Shown here: one piece after another, positions 45,030-54,159 of the stretch
How the letters are laid out: each line of letters opens with the position of its first letter
Position numbering within the stretch: position 1 is the stretch's first letter
Program-made: the position numbers and the translations under genes
Notes under the pieces: model-generated
Seen by the model: only the letters and a program-made list of their open reading frames with translations
Databases searched by the model: none
Told to the model about the DNA's origin: nothing
NCBI GenBank assembly: GCA_039822005.1
Contig: JBCBMZ010000001.1
Span: forward strand, 124,001 to 188,000
Length of the DNA: 64,000 nucleotides
Direction of reading: 5' to 3'
DNA from: JBCBDX01 sp039822005
Lineage (GTDB): Bacteria > Pseudomonadota > Alphaproteobacteria > Rhizobiales > Rhizobiaceae

Positions 45030-46019
45030 TTAGTAAGGACAGTTATTGTCGCTCATATAATCGTGTACGACGATCTCACCGGAGATGATTTTGGCACGTG
45101 CCTCCTCGACGACAGCGAGCATCTCTTCGCTCACAAGGTCTTTGTTGTTATCGTCCAAAGCGATATCAACGCCACCTTCGGCAACGCCAAGCACATTGAA
45201 CCCGAAGGCAAAATCACCATCGGCCATGCCGTCTTTCATTGCATTGAAGACCGCAACATCGACGCGCTTGAGCATGGATGTCAAAACAGAACCGGGCTGC
45301 AAACCGTTTTGGTTGGAATCAACACCGATGGACAGTTTGCCGGCATCCGCAGCTGCCTGAAGAACGCCAACTCCAGTGCCGCCAGCCGCCGCAAAGACCA
45401 CGTCAGCGCCCTGTGCGATTTGCGCGTTGGTGATCTCACCGCCTTTGACCGGATCGTTCCAGGCAGCTGGAGTATCACCGGTGAAATTTTCGATGAATGT
45501 CGCTTCAGGATTGGTGGCCAATACGCCGCCTTTATACCCGCATGAGAAACGCGAGATGAGCGGAATGGACATACCGCCCACAAAACCAACGGTGCCGGTT
45601 TCAGAAGCGTTGGCTGCCATAATACCGACGAGGTAGGAACCTTCCTGCTCTTTAAAGACAACGGAGCGCACATTGGGCTGCTCAACGACCATGTCGATGA
45701 TCACAAACTCTGTTTCAGGAAACTCCTGAGCCACTGTGTCAACCGCTTGAGCGGCCGAGAAACCGGCGATGATCACAGGTGAATGACCACGCTCGGCAAA
45801 GCGGCGCAGAGCCTGCTCGCGTTGGGCTTCGTTTTGAATTTCGAATTCGACGTATTCGACACCGGTTTCCTTTTTGAACATCTCGGCGCCGTTAAACGCG
45901 GCTTCATTGAATGACTTATCGAACTTACCGCCCAGATCATAAACGAGAGCAGGCGTCTCCGCCTGCGCAGTTACGGTCATCGCAGTTGCGGCCAAAAGGC
46001 CAAGAGCAAAGCGCTTCAT
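45030..46019 (-). CDS. BMP-family (PnrA-like) ABC transporter binding protein
   Basis: 329 residues with a signal peptide (MKRFALGLLAATAMTVTAQA) after a GGGAA site. ALVYDLGGKFDKSFNEAAFNGAE, VGFVGGMSIPLI and VFAAAGGTGVGVLQA identify the BMP/PnrA family, which binds purine nucleosides for an ABC importer. The permeases and ATPase are not next to it, and a terminator follows directly, so it is an orphan binding protein in this window. Confidence 0.93.
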   Translation of the reverse strand: MKRFALGLLAATAMTVTAQAETPALVYDLGGKFDKSFNEAAFNGAEMFKKETGVEYVEFEIQNEAQREQALRRFAERGHSPVIIAGFSAAQAVDTVAQEFPETEFVIIDMVVEQPNVRSVVFKEQEGSYLVGIMAANASETGTVGFVGGMSIPLISRFSCGYKGGVLATNPEATFIENFTGDTPAAWNDPVKGGEITNAQIAQGADVVFAAAGGTGVGVLQAAADAGKLSIGVDSNQNGLQPGSVLTSMLKRVDVAVFNAMKDGMADGDFAFGFNVLGVAEGGVDIALDDNNKDLVSEEMLAVVEEARAKIISGEIVVHDYMSDNNCPY

Positions 46020-46164
46020 GCTTATTTCCCTGTCTGTTTTACCATTTCTACCAGCTGCACAAACTTGCACAGCCCAAGCGGAAAACCCGCTTTGATCAGA
46101 CAGTTGCACGGTAAAACGCGAATTGCGAGCCTAAATTTGTCGCGTTAAACGACGGGTCTAAAGA

Positions 46165-46833
46165 TTACTCTGCAGCGCTTTGTGCCTGCGGCAGCGGGCA
46201 GGAAACCCCTGTTCCTTGCAAGCCGCAATAACCGCCGGGATTCTTCGCCAGATATTGCTGATGATAGTCTTCAGCATAGTAATAGGTCTCAAGCGGTTTG
46301 ATCTCGGTTGTTACCGAGCCACGTCCGGACGACTGCAGTGCTTTTGCATAGCCATCGCGGACCATCTTGACCATTTCCAGCTGCGCCTTTGAGGTCGTAT
46401 AGATTGCAGAACGGTAGACCGTTCCCACATCATTGCCTTGACGCATGCCTTGCGTGGGATCGTGCTCTTCAAAAAAGATGCGCAACAACTCGACAACCGT
46501 AACCCGCGCCGGATCGTAAACGACCATCACGACCTCGGCGTGCCCGGTCAGGCCGGTGCATGTCTCCTGGTAGGTCGGGTTCTTGGTTAAACCGCCAGCA
46601 TAGCCAACCGCTGTCACGTGCACACCCGGTATTTTCCAGAACAGTCGTTCTGCACCCCAAAAACAACCCATGCCGAAATAGATGGTTTCATAGCCTTGCG
46701 GATATGGCCCGCGCACCGTTTCACCATTCACGTAATGGTTGGTGGCGATCTCCAAAGCTTCTTCGCGGCCCGGCAGCGCTTTGTCTTCGCTGACCATATT
46801 GGTTTTGTTGGCAAACATGTTCGTCAAAAACAT
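46165..46833 (-). CDS. msrA: Peptide methionine sulfoxide reductase MsrA
   Basis: Reduces methionine-S-sulfoxide in proteins and repairs oxidative damage. The catalytic motif GMGCFWGAERLFW has Cys at about residue 57, and conserved TGHAEVV and EDYHQQYLAKNPGGYCG follow, with resolving cysteines near the C-terminus (GGYCGLQGTGVSC). Length 222 is normal for the longer MsrA type. No secretion signal is evident. Confidence 0.96.
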   Translation of the reverse strand: MFLTNMFANKTNMVSEDKALPGREEALEIATNHYVNGETVRGPYPQGYETIYFGMGCFWGAERLFWKIPGVHVTAVGYAGGLTKNPTYQETCTGLTGHAEVVMVVYDPARVTVVELLRIFFEEHDPTQGMRQGNDVGTVYRSAIYTTSKAQLEMVKMVRDGYAKALQSSGRGSVTTEIKPLETYYYAEDYHQQYLAKNPGGYCGLQGTGVSCPLPQAQSAAE

Positions 46834-46861
46834 CAGCTACTCCCATCAAATGGTTATGGCA

Positions 46862-47182
46862 TCACGACACGATGAAACGGCCGCGACGGCGTCTGGGCCG
46901 GTGACCGATGGCGTAAAAAAACGCTGCAATGGTACCCGCTATCAGCCAAGTGGGAAGTTTGAGCACCGTGACAAGAACCGGATCGTTCAACATAGGGTGA
47001 ATATTGTTGAACATATCGCCCCAAAGTCCCGGCAAATCGGGAGAAATGAAGGCCAAGGTTTGGCTGAGCGGTGTGAAAACGAACTGGGATGCGCCCACCG
47101 AGCGTGCAGAATCAACCACGGCGAAAACGCATGCGAGCGCAAAAATCAACAATGCGACAAATCGGAATATAAAACGGATCAT
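46862..47182 (-). CDS. Small conserved membrane protein of unknown function
   Basis: 106 residues with two helices (about 5-25 and 78-95) and an arginine-rich C-terminus (GHRPRRRRGRF). The first helix is followed by a short loop, SARSVGASQFVFTPL, that I recall from similar small proteins in Rhizobiales, but no function is known. It lies 28 bp upstream of msrA on the same strand and may be co-transcribed with it. Confidence 0.7.
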   Translation of the reverse strand: MIRFIFRFVALLIFALACVFAVVDSARSVGASQFVFTPLSQTLAFISPDLPGLWGDMFNNIHPMLNDPVLVTVLKLPTWLIAGTIAAFFYAIGHRPRRRRGRFIVS

Positions 47183-47347
47183 GACCGCCCCTTTTTCGGA
47201 ACGCTACAAATAGCTTGCAAGTGCAGCCCGCACAATGGCCGTTCAACGCATTGAGTAATCACAAGCGGCTTGATCGCGCGGCAAACACCGTTTAACAGCG
47301 GCGCACCGCGGGTGCCGGATCATGGCGAAAAGGGACCGGCAGGAAGT

Positions 47348-47437
47348 GGACAGGTGGCCGAGTGGTTGAAGGCGCACGCCTGGAACGCGTGTAGGCGGGA
47401 AACCGTCTCCAGGGTTCGAATCCCTGTCTGTCCGCCA
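47348..47437 (+). tRNA. tRNA-Ser (GGA)
   Basis: A 90-nt class II tRNA: acceptor GGACAGG with TCTGTCC, anticodon stem CACGC/GCGTG around CTGGAAC (anticodon GGA at 47382-47384), a long variable arm, T-arm CAGGG/CCCTG around TTCGAAT, and encoded CCA. No direct repeat of its 3' end was found in the window. Confidence 0.97.
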
Positions 47438-47978
47438 TCGCATTTTCGCTATGCGAAATTGCGGAAGAAGCAACAAGTGATTGCAAAGCAATCACCTTCA
47501 GGCGCGCCTATGCGCACCCAAGTAATGATACTCAAAGCCGACACAAATAGCGAACACCGCGTCCGCGCATCCGCTCGTCTTGGGGCAGTCCAAGAGAAGC
47601 CTCCGCCGTCAATTGGAGCGCGCTGGCACCTCACATCGCAAACTGGTGGACCAGGTTCGCGAAAAATCATGCGCGCACGCTTTTGACGGACTACGAAAAG
47701 TCAAATCAAGAAGTCGCCTATGACTTGGGTTTTGACATCCCATCGGACTCTGCCCGCAGTTTCAAAAGGTGGACAGGTTCCTCGCCAAAGGCTTTTCGCG
47801 ATGGAAAAAAGCAGGCCTGTTCAAGGTCAACGGTGAATACTTCTTGGCCGTTTGCGATCTTGTGGCGAAGTACCATATTGATTAATCAACAGATTGAGAT
47901 CGCGAAAGTTGTCGCGCGGAAATGCTTATTCATGCCGTGAGCCGATGCAGTGTCGCGAGCTGTTAAGGGATAAGCGAC
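47438..47978. other. Stretch after tRNA-Ser holding an AraC relic
   Basis: About 540 bp without an intact gene. The AraC tail fragment (separate entry) is the only recognisable content. Position beside a tRNA gene is consistent with a scar of past insertion. Confidence 0.5.
47683..47940 (+). pseudogene. AraC-family regulator C-terminal relic
   Basis: The first 40 or so codons, including EVAYDLGFDIPSDSARSF and KRWTGSSPKAFRDGKK, match the second helix-turn-helix of an AraC regulator (compare GFESSSNFARSFKRWTG in the intact protein at 30.5 kb). The rest of the frame is unrelated. The sensor domain and first helix-turn-helix are missing, so it is a remnant. Confidence 0.75.
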
Positions 47979-48755
47979 ATGGTGAACACATCAATCAAAG
48001 GCCTCCGATCGATAGCCAAAAGCGCTCTGGTTGGGATTGCCGCATTTTTCTCGACGGGTGCTTTGGCAGCCGACGATTGGGATTTCAACGCAACGTTCTA
48101 TGGTTGGTTGCCCGGGCTTGGTACGACGGTAGAGACGCCCGTGGGCCAGCTCGAAACGGCGTTGGATTTTCGTGACATTTTTGAAAACCTCGATATCGCT
48201 GCCTTCTCGGCTTTGGAAGCACGCAAGGGGCGCATCGCTTTTGTTGGTGACGTCATTTTCACTGACTTGGGTGCCGGTGTCGAAACACCTTTTGGTGCCG
48301 CGTTCAGCAAAGGCGAAGTTGACAGCCAAACCCTGCTAATAAGCGGCTACGCCATGTTCGCCTTGGTGGAGCAGAGTAATTTTCGCATCGAGGCTGGTGG
48401 CGGCCTGCGCTACAATGCGGTCAATGTCGAGGCGCGTCTTGATGGAACAGGTGGTGTCTCTGATGTGTCGGTCCGTCGCAATGAAGGGTGGTTTGACCCG
48501 ATAATCGCTGCGCGCGCAAAAATGGATTTCAGTGAAAAATGGTTCGGCTCAATATTTGCCGATGTTGGCGGTTTCGGTATCGGCGATGCTGCCGATCTGA
48601 CCTGGCAGGCTTTTGCGGGCGGCGGGTACCGCATAAATGACACTTGGTCCGTGGTTGGTGGTTACCGCCATTTGGAAATTGACCGCGATTTCACGGGCGT
48701 CGATATATCGCTCCAGATTTCAGGCCCGGTCGTCGGCGTCCAAGCAGCCTTTTAG
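47979..48755 (+). CDS. Outer-membrane beta-barrel protein
   Basis: 258 residues with a signal peptide (to about 31, TGALAADD). The mature part alternates hydrophobic and polar residues in strands ending with aromatic residues and finishes VVGVQAAF, with a C-terminal Phe as in outer-membrane barrels. VVGGYRHLEIDRDF is typical of small porin-like proteins. It lies between the AraC relic and the sulfatase relic and may be a survivor of the former locus. Confidence 0.8.
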   Translation: MVNTSIKGLRSIAKSALVGIAAFFSTGALAADDWDFNATFYGWLPGLGTTVETPVGQLETALDFRDIFENLDIAAFSALEARKGRIAFVGDVIFTDLGAGVETPFGAAFSKGEVDSQTLLISGYAMFALVEQSNFRIEAGGGLRYNAVNVEARLDGTGGVSDVSVRRNEGWFDPIIAARAKMDFSEKWFGSIFADVGGFGIGDAADLTWQAFAGGGYRINDTWSVVGGYRHLEIDRDFTGVDISLQISGPVVGVQAAF

Positions 48756-48836
48756 TGTTTCGCCATATGCGCGCTGGCAGTCCCGGGAGAACCGCTAGAT
48801 GAAACAATCAAATTTTGCTGCCATTAGCTTTTGGTG

Positions 48837-49226
48837 ATGACGATGAGCAATGCCTGGAAGATCATCCTGGGCTTGCCGGGTATCGCCTTTGTGTGCGTCG
48901 GTCTTCTATGGCTTCTGGCACCCGGCGTCGCTGGCGCTCAATTTGAGATGGCCTTGTTGAGCGGTATGGGCCTTAGCACGCAGATCGCTGATCTTGCATC
49001 GTTCTTCCTCACGCTGGGAACCTGTATTTTGGTGGCGCTTGCAACCGGCAACCGGCTTTGGTTTGCCCCTGCGGTCATGCTTTTGGGATTTGCCATGTGC
49101 GGGCGCTTCATCGCCTGGTTTTTCTATGGCGCCGATCTGGCGCTCTCCATGATGGCCGTAGAGTTCATCATGATCACGCTGATACTGATAGCATCGCAGA
49201 ATAGTAAACCGCTGCAACTGCGGTAG
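48837..49226 (+). CDS. Small four-helix membrane protein
   Basis: About 129 residues and four hydrophobic helices. GFAMCGRFIAWFFYGADLALSMMAVEF resembles in layout, though not closely in sequence, the GxxxGRxxSLxxDG...E pattern of the DUF4345 protein at 23.9 kb. Two nearby ATG codons (48837, 48843) are possible starts. Function unknown. Confidence 0.7.
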   Translation: MTMSNAWKIILGLPGIAFVCVGLLWLLAPGVAGAQFEMALLSGMGLSTQIADLASFFLTLGTCILVALATGNRLWFAPAVMLLGFAMCGRFIAWFFYGADLALSMMAVEFIMITLILIASQNSKPLQLR

Positions 49227-49430
49227 GGTGCCCGAAGGCTCGTGTCCGTCACCTCTGTCGGGGAGGCAAAATTGAATACTCCTTGGCCGAAACAGAGCTT
49301 CTGCCTCGTCTCTCTTCAAAATACGCAAGTGGAAACTATACGAAAAATTTAACGGCTGCGAACCGGCAGCTAGCCAGCGCGCTAACTACACACTCAATAC
49401 ATTCTGCCCCGGAAAGTGGAGATGGATTTA

Positions 49431-49785
49431 ATGCCAACGTTCACCAAAACCGCCGCTTCCGCCTTGGTAGCCTCGTTGTTGGCGGGCGCGCCGGCAATAG
49501 CCGTGGACACGCCGCCGAACATCCTTGTTGTGCTGTTTGACGATGTCGGGTTTACCGGTTCTGGTGCCTATGGCAGCGACGCGCGCGCCTGCCATCGATG
49601 CGCTGGCGCAGTCTTGGCGCAATTTTCTCATGGTTTTACTCATCGCCCTTCTACGGGCCGAGCCGCGCCATGCTGATGACGGGCACGGACAATCACCCGA
49701 CGGGCATGGGAACGTTGGTGGAAACGGTCACGCCCGAGCAGCGGGAGCTTTCGGGGTACTCCATGGTCTGGGACGATGATCAGGA
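49431..49785 (+). pseudogene. Frameshifted, truncated arylsulfatase relic with Cys-to-Tyr at the active site
   Basis: It starts with a signal-peptide-like MPTFTKTAASALVASLLAG and NILVVLFDDVGFTG, nearly identical to the intact sulfatase. It then shifts frame twice: IDALAQS continues in a second frame, and YSSPFYGPSRAMLMTG onward in a third. About 43 of 49 residues of the last block match the intact protein. The formylglycine Cys of CGPSR is Tyr here (TAC for TGC). Homology stops at VWDDDQ, losing over 450 residues. Confidence 0.88.
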
Positions 49786-49940
49786 TAAACGTCCGCTTTG
49801 GGCCCGCAGAGGACCTTTCGCACATTCATCCCGAGGCGTCGAATTGGTGATATTGGGCGGACTTCGCTCATGCGTAGCGCCTGCCGCGAGGTCTGATGTG
49901 CGGGACTAAGTGAACTGTAAAATTTTCCTTTACGGAAATT

Positions 49941-49958
49941 ACCCTACGTCTGTAGGGT
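49941..49958. promoter_or_regulatory. Palindrome upstream of the branched-chain-type ABC operon
   Basis: ACCCTAC and GTAGGGT are perfect 7-bp arms around GTCT, about 57 bp before the first gene. An imperfect AT-rich repeat (TTTTCCTTTACGGAAA) lies just upstream. The regulator is unknown. Confidence 0.5.
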
Positions 49959-50014
49959 TGGAGAAAAACGAGGTGATTTGAAGACCTATTATTGATCCAG
50001 CATGGGAGGAAAAT

Positions 50015-50776
50015 TTGCTGGCAGTTGATAACGTCCACCTGTCTTTCGGTGGTGTCAAAGCTTTGAAAGGTGTGTCCTTTGACGCCGCAGCGGGAGAGAT
50101 TACAGGTGTCATCGGGCCGAACGGCGCGGGGAAGACATCGCTCTTCAATGTCATTTCCGGCTTTTACAAACCGCAGCAGGGGTCGGTATCTTTCCAAGGT
50201 GAGGACATCACCAACCTCGCGCCTGATCGACGTGCTGCTTTGGGTATGGCACGGACCTTCCAGAACATCGCCCTGTTCCGCGGCATGACGGTCTTGGACA
50301 ATATCAAACTGGGGTGCCACACGCGGCTCAGCGCGAATGTCTGGTCTGCGATGGCCTATTTTGGCAAAGCGCAACGTGAAGAACTCGCGCTTCGAGAAGC
50401 GATTGAGCGTGACGTTATTGATTTCCTGGAGATCGATCATATCCGTAAAGCGCCCATTACGGCGCTGTCCTACGGTCTTCAAAAACGCGTCGAACTTGCT
50501 CGTGCGTTGGCGATGAAACCGAAGATTCTTTTGCTGGACGAACCGGTTGCAGGCATGAACCGCGAAGAGACATCCGATATGGCGCGGTTTATTTTGGATG
50601 TTCAAGAGCGGTTCGGCACCACCATCGTGATGGTGGAACATGACATGCATCTGGTCATGGACATCTGTTCCAAGATTGTTGTCCTCAATTTTGGCGAACA
50701 GATTGCCTCAGGCACCCCTGAAGAGATCTCCAATGATCCGCATGTGATCGATGCCTATCTCGGAAAGGCAGCATAA
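50015..50776 (+). CDS. Branched-chain-type ABC transporter ATPase, LivG family
   Basis: 253 residues starting at TTG, with a GGGAGGA ribosome-binding site just upstream. Walker A GPNGAGKTS, signature LSYGLQKRVELARAL (a LSYG variant of LSGG usual for LivG) and Walker B ILLLDEPVAGM are present. It heads the operon LivG-LivH-LivM-binding protein-LivF-acyl-CoA ligase. The ligand is likely a hydrophobic or aromatic acid rather than an amino acid, judging from the ligase (inference). Confidence 0.93.
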   Translation: MLAVDNVHLSFGGVKALKGVSFDAAAGEITGVIGPNGAGKTSLFNVISGFYKPQQGSVSFQGEDITNLAPDRRAALGMARTFQNIALFRGMTVLDNIKLGCHTRLSANVWSAMAYFGKAQREELALREAIERDVIDFLEIDHIRKAPITALSYGLQKRVELARALAMKPKILLLDEPVAGMNREETSDMARFILDVQERFGTTIVMVEHDMHLVMDICSKIVVLNFGEQIASGTPEEISNDPHVIDAYLGKAA

Positions 50777-50778
50777 TC

Positions 50779-51783
50779 ATGGGAGTAGTCCTCCAGTTTG
50801 TCATCAATGGTTTGATGTCTGGCGCGATTTACGCCCTGATCGCGATTGGCATTGTCGCAGTATACAAATCCACCCGCGTCGTGAACTTTGCTCATGGTTA
50901 TGTGATCATGATCGGTGCTTACCTGTATTATACCTTCGCGGTTTTGATGGCGGACGTGCCTTGGCTGCCCGCGTGGTATGCAGCTTGGGAACCACAATGG
51001 CTGTTGGACCAAAGGGCTGGCGCGCAGATGTTCTCCGTCGAGAAGGCCTGGCTCGACTGGCTCTCCAATTTACCAAGGATTGTAATCGGCCTGATCCTTG
51101 CGATCATTTTTTCCAGCTTTCTGGCCATGGGGATCGAGCGTTATACAATGCGTCCGCTTCTGGGGCAAAGCAGCTTTGCAATGATCATGGTCACAGTGGG
51201 TCTGATCTCGGTTCTTTCGGGCATTAAAGGTATCCTCTGGACTGGTGATGCAGCCTCGGTCCCGCATCTGGCACCCAATCCGCCGATCCGGTTCGAATTG
51301 TTTGATACACCGATTTTCATTTTTGGCGCCAATTTGGTCAGCATGATTATCGCACTCGTCGTTTTTGCCGGTATTGTTCTGTGGATCCGCTATTCCTCGG
51401 CCGGCGTATCGATCCGTGCGGCCTCAGAAGATCAATCGACGGCCTATTCTATGGGGATCGATGTGACGTCTGTTTTCAGAACGGCCTGGATCATCGCTGC
51501 TGCAACAGGGGCCATCGCGGGGGCTATATTGGCGGCTCGCGACGGGGTTTCGCCCTCTCTTGGTTTATTCGGATTTTCGGTACTTGCCATCGTTCTGATG
51601 GGCGGGCTCGACAGTTTCATCGGTGTTCTCATTGCATCCTTTGTGGTCGGTATCATCGAGGCGCTGGTTCAGTGGCAATTAGGTGGCGGCTGGGTCGAGG
51701 TCACGCCTTACATCGCTGTGCTGATCGTCATCCTGATCCGCCCGCATGGCCTGTTCGGACAGCAAGAGGTCGAACGGATATGA
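50779..51783 (+). CDS. Branched-chain-type ABC transporter permease, LivH family
   Basis: 334 residues with about eight helices. The N-terminal QFVINGLMSGAIYALIAIGIVAVY and internal NFAHGYVIMIGAY are LivH hallmarks. It follows LivG with a 2-bp gap and overlaps LivM by 4 bp, so the inner-membrane complex is translated as a unit. Confidence 0.93.
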   Translation: MGVVLQFVINGLMSGAIYALIAIGIVAVYKSTRVVNFAHGYVIMIGAYLYYTFAVLMADVPWLPAWYAAWEPQWLLDQRAGAQMFSVEKAWLDWLSNLPRIVIGLILAIIFSSFLAMGIERYTMRPLLGQSSFAMIMVTVGLISVLSGIKGILWTGDAASVPHLAPNPPIRFELFDTPIFIFGANLVSMIIALVVFAGIVLWIRYSSAGVSIRAASEDQSTAYSMGIDVTSVFRTAWIIAAATGAIAGAILAARDGVSPSLGLFGFSVLAIVLMGGLDSFIGVLIASFVVGIIEALVQWQLGGGWVEVTPYIAVLIVILIRPHGLFGQQEVERI

Positions 51784-52853
51784 TAAACGGCAATCTTAAA
51801 ACAACGTATCGCGCTGATGAGCAGATCTTCGACAATTTTTACAAGAAGCTGTTCATCTCGTTGGCATTGGCATTTGCCGTGGCCATGCCGCTCTTTGCCA
51901 ATGATTATGTTGTCCTTGTCGCCTCGCTCGTCGGTATCATGCTGATCGCTGTCGTCGGTGTGAATGTTCTGACCGGCTATACCGGTCTGATATCCTTGGG
52001 GCATGCTGGCTTTGTGGCAATCGGCGCTTATGGCGTTACGATCTTTCACAATATGTTCACGTCTTGGGGCATGGTCGAAGGGATACAGCCATTTGTCGCG
52101 ATCCCGGCCGCCGTTGCCGTTTCGGCCATCATTGGGATTATTGTGGGCCTGCCATCACTTCGCGTCAAAGGTGTCTATCTTGCCGTTGCCACGCTCAGTG
52201 CGAACTTCATTATCATATTCCTGATAGAGCTTGATGCGCTGGCCCCTTGGACAGGCGGCCGCGTCGGGATCACAACGCCAGATCCGTCGTTCTTTGGTTG
52301 GGTTGTTGATACACAACGCGAGGTTCTGGCGCTGGTGCTGTTCTTCGTTTTTGCAACCGTCCTTCTGGTTCAGAACCTGTTTCGGACACGGGTTGGACGC
52401 GCCTTCATTGCGATCCGCGAACGCGATTATTCGGCAGAGATTTTGGGTGTCTCGTTATTGCGTTACAAGCTGACCAGCTTTTCGATTTCCGCAGCTTGTT
52501 GTGGTCTGGCGGGTGTTCTCTATGCCTACTTTTTTGCGCGCATTCTGCCAGAACAGTTCGAACTATTACTGTCCCTACAACTTGTTGCAGCATTGATCGT
52601 GGGCGGAATGGGGCGCACGATGGGGCCGGTTTTCGGTGTCCTTGTGATCGTGCTTGCACCGGAGCTTCTGAAGGTCATCCTTTCTGCCACCATGGGAGAC
52701 TCAATCCAGGCCGCGCAATTCCGCGCGCCGATCCAGGAAATTATATTCGGAATGCTGATCATCGGTTTCATTATTTTTGAGCCACTTGGCATAACGCATA
52801 TTGTCGACCGGTTCTTCCGGTCGCTCAATCAATGGCCTTTCTCAAGAGGCTGA
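51780..52853 (+). CDS. Branched-chain-type ABC transporter permease, LivM family
   Basis: 357 residues. GLISLGHAGFVAIGAYG and the long cytoplasmic-loop segment VGRAFIAIRERDYSAEILGVSLLRYK are LivM signatures. A longer upstream reading of the same frame lies wholly within livH and is not coding. The start ATGA overlaps the livH stop. Confidence 0.93.
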   Translation: MINGNLKTTYRADEQIFDNFYKKLFISLALAFAVAMPLFANDYVVLVASLVGIMLIAVVGVNVLTGYTGLISLGHAGFVAIGAYGVTIFHNMFTSWGMVEGIQPFVAIPAAVAVSAIIGIIVGLPSLRVKGVYLAVATLSANFIIIFLIELDALAPWTGGRVGITTPDPSFFGWVVDTQREVLALVLFFVFATVLLVQNLFRTRVGRAFIAIRERDYSAEILGVSLLRYKLTSFSISAACCGLAGVLYAYFFARILPEQFELLLSLQLVAALIVGGMGRTMGPVFGVLVIVLAPELLKVILSATMGDSIQAAQFRAPIQEIIFGMLIIGFIIFEPLGITHIVDRFFRSLNQWPFSRG

Positions 52854-52871
52854 CAAAAACGGGAGGAAAAC

Positions 52872-54092
52872 ATGTCCAACACTACGCTTATCTCGCGTCG
52901 GAGGTTTCTGGCCTCGACCGCAGCGGGGACCGCAGCACTTGCAACACCTGCGCTCGTTTCGGCCCAGCCGACTGAGTACATTATAGGTGCGTCTTTGCCG
53001 CTCACGGGTCCCTTTGCAACCGCAGGTCAGTTAATCTCACCGGCGCTCAGCATGGCCGAGGCGCTGATCAACCAGTCTGGAGGAATCGGTGGCGTTCCGG
53101 TTCGAATACCGGCTGAAGATTCAGCCTACGTGCCTCAGAACGCACTTGCGAACTATCAGCGCCTTTTGGCGACGGAAGGTGATAAGGTTGTCGGGTATTA
53201 CGGTGACTCCACAGGCTTCATGAAACTGGTGGCTCCTGAACTAAAAGGGGATCAGGCCCGCCTAATGGCGTCCACATCCTTTGCGTCGGATCTCGCCAAT
53301 CCTGCCGAAAATCCCTACCAGTTCCTTGCAGGTCCGACATACGAAGACCAGTTCGACATTCTCTTGCAAAAGATCAAAGCGGATGGCGGTTCCACCGTAG
53401 CCTTTGTTTATTCCAATACGGAATTTGGCGCAGACCCGATCGGGTTCGGTAAAAAACGCGCCGAAGAGTTGGGTATCGAGGTCGTTCTGGAAGAGGTCAC
53501 AAAACCTCAAGGTGCGGATATCCCGACCCATGTCACCAAGTTGGCCCAGGTAAATCCCGAATACTGTATTATGCAAGGCTATGTCACTGGGGTTTGGCCA
53601 CAGCTGATCGGCGGCGCCCGCCAGTTCGGTCTGGATACCAAATTCATGGGTACCTTCTGGGGTATGGAAAAACTGATCGCAGACCGTGTAACAAATGAGG
53701 CAGGACCGTTCCTGGAAGGTTACCAAGGCGTGATGCCGTACCGCTATTTCTATGACACGGTGGGCGCTCCAAAATACGAAGAGTTCGGTGCATTTGCCAA
53801 GGCAAATTTCGCCGGCACACCACTGGAGAACTACATGCCGACATGGGCGTTGCAATTCCTCTGCGGGATGGAACTGATGGTCGAAGCACTGCGCCGTGTT
53901 GCCAATGACGGCAACGAACTGACGGCGGACAACGCTGCCGAAGCGCTGGCGGGTATTTCCGACTTTGATACCGGCGGTTTCTTCGGCGGGCCGATCACAA
54001 TGGTCAACAACAAGGTCGGGACAGGCCGAGTGTATGAATACTCAACGTCTGACAAGCTTTTTAAACCAACCTCCGACTGGCTGACAGTTTAA
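52872..54092 (+). CDS. Branched-chain-type ABC transporter binding protein (Tat-exported)
   Basis: 406 residues. The N-terminus ISRRRFLAST with a following hydrophobic stretch ending VSAQ is a Tat signal, so the protein is exported folded. The mature part has IIGASLPLTGPFATAGQ and GGIGGVPVRI, typical of periplasmic binding proteins of the LivJ fold. A GGGAGGA ribosome-binding site precedes it, 18 bp after LivM. The ligand is unknown. Confidence 0.92.
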   Translation: MSNTTLISRRRFLASTAAGTAALATPALVSAQPTEYIIGASLPLTGPFATAGQLISPALSMAEALINQSGGIGGVPVRIPAEDSAYVPQNALANYQRLLATEGDKVVGYYGDSTGFMKLVAPELKGDQARLMASTSFASDLANPAENPYQFLAGPTYEDQFDILLQKIKADGGSTVAFVYSNTEFGADPIGFGKKRAEELGIEVVLEEVTKPQGADIPTHVTKLAQVNPEYCIMQGYVTGVWPQLIGGARQFGLDTKFMGTFWGMEKLIADRVTNEAGPFLEGYQGVMPYRYFYDTVGAPKYEEFGAFAKANFAGTPLENYMPTWALQFLCGMELMVEALRRVANDGNELTADNAAEALAGISDFDTGGFFGGPITMVNNKVGTGRVYEYSTSDKLFKPTSDWLTV

Positions 54093-54159
54093 GTCATCAA
54101 AACGGGCAGGGTGGTCGCACAAGACGGCCCTGCACCTGATACAAGTTTACGAGGCGCCG

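Larger units (their letters stand above)
49227..50014. other. Intergenic stretch with sulfatase relic and transporter promoter
   Basis: There is no intact gene. It contains the frameshifted sulfatase fragment, then about 200 bp leading into the ABC transporter operon that includes a 7-bp-arm palindrome. Confidence 0.6.

Noticed and set aside
49598..49909. 103-codon open frame as a separate gene
   Set aside because: Its first half is the third-frame portion of the sulfatase relic and its second half is unrelated sequence.
47348..49910. tRNA-Ser island with attachment repeats
   Set aside because: The neighbourhood of relics suggests one, but I found no second copy of the tRNA-Ser 3' end in the window.
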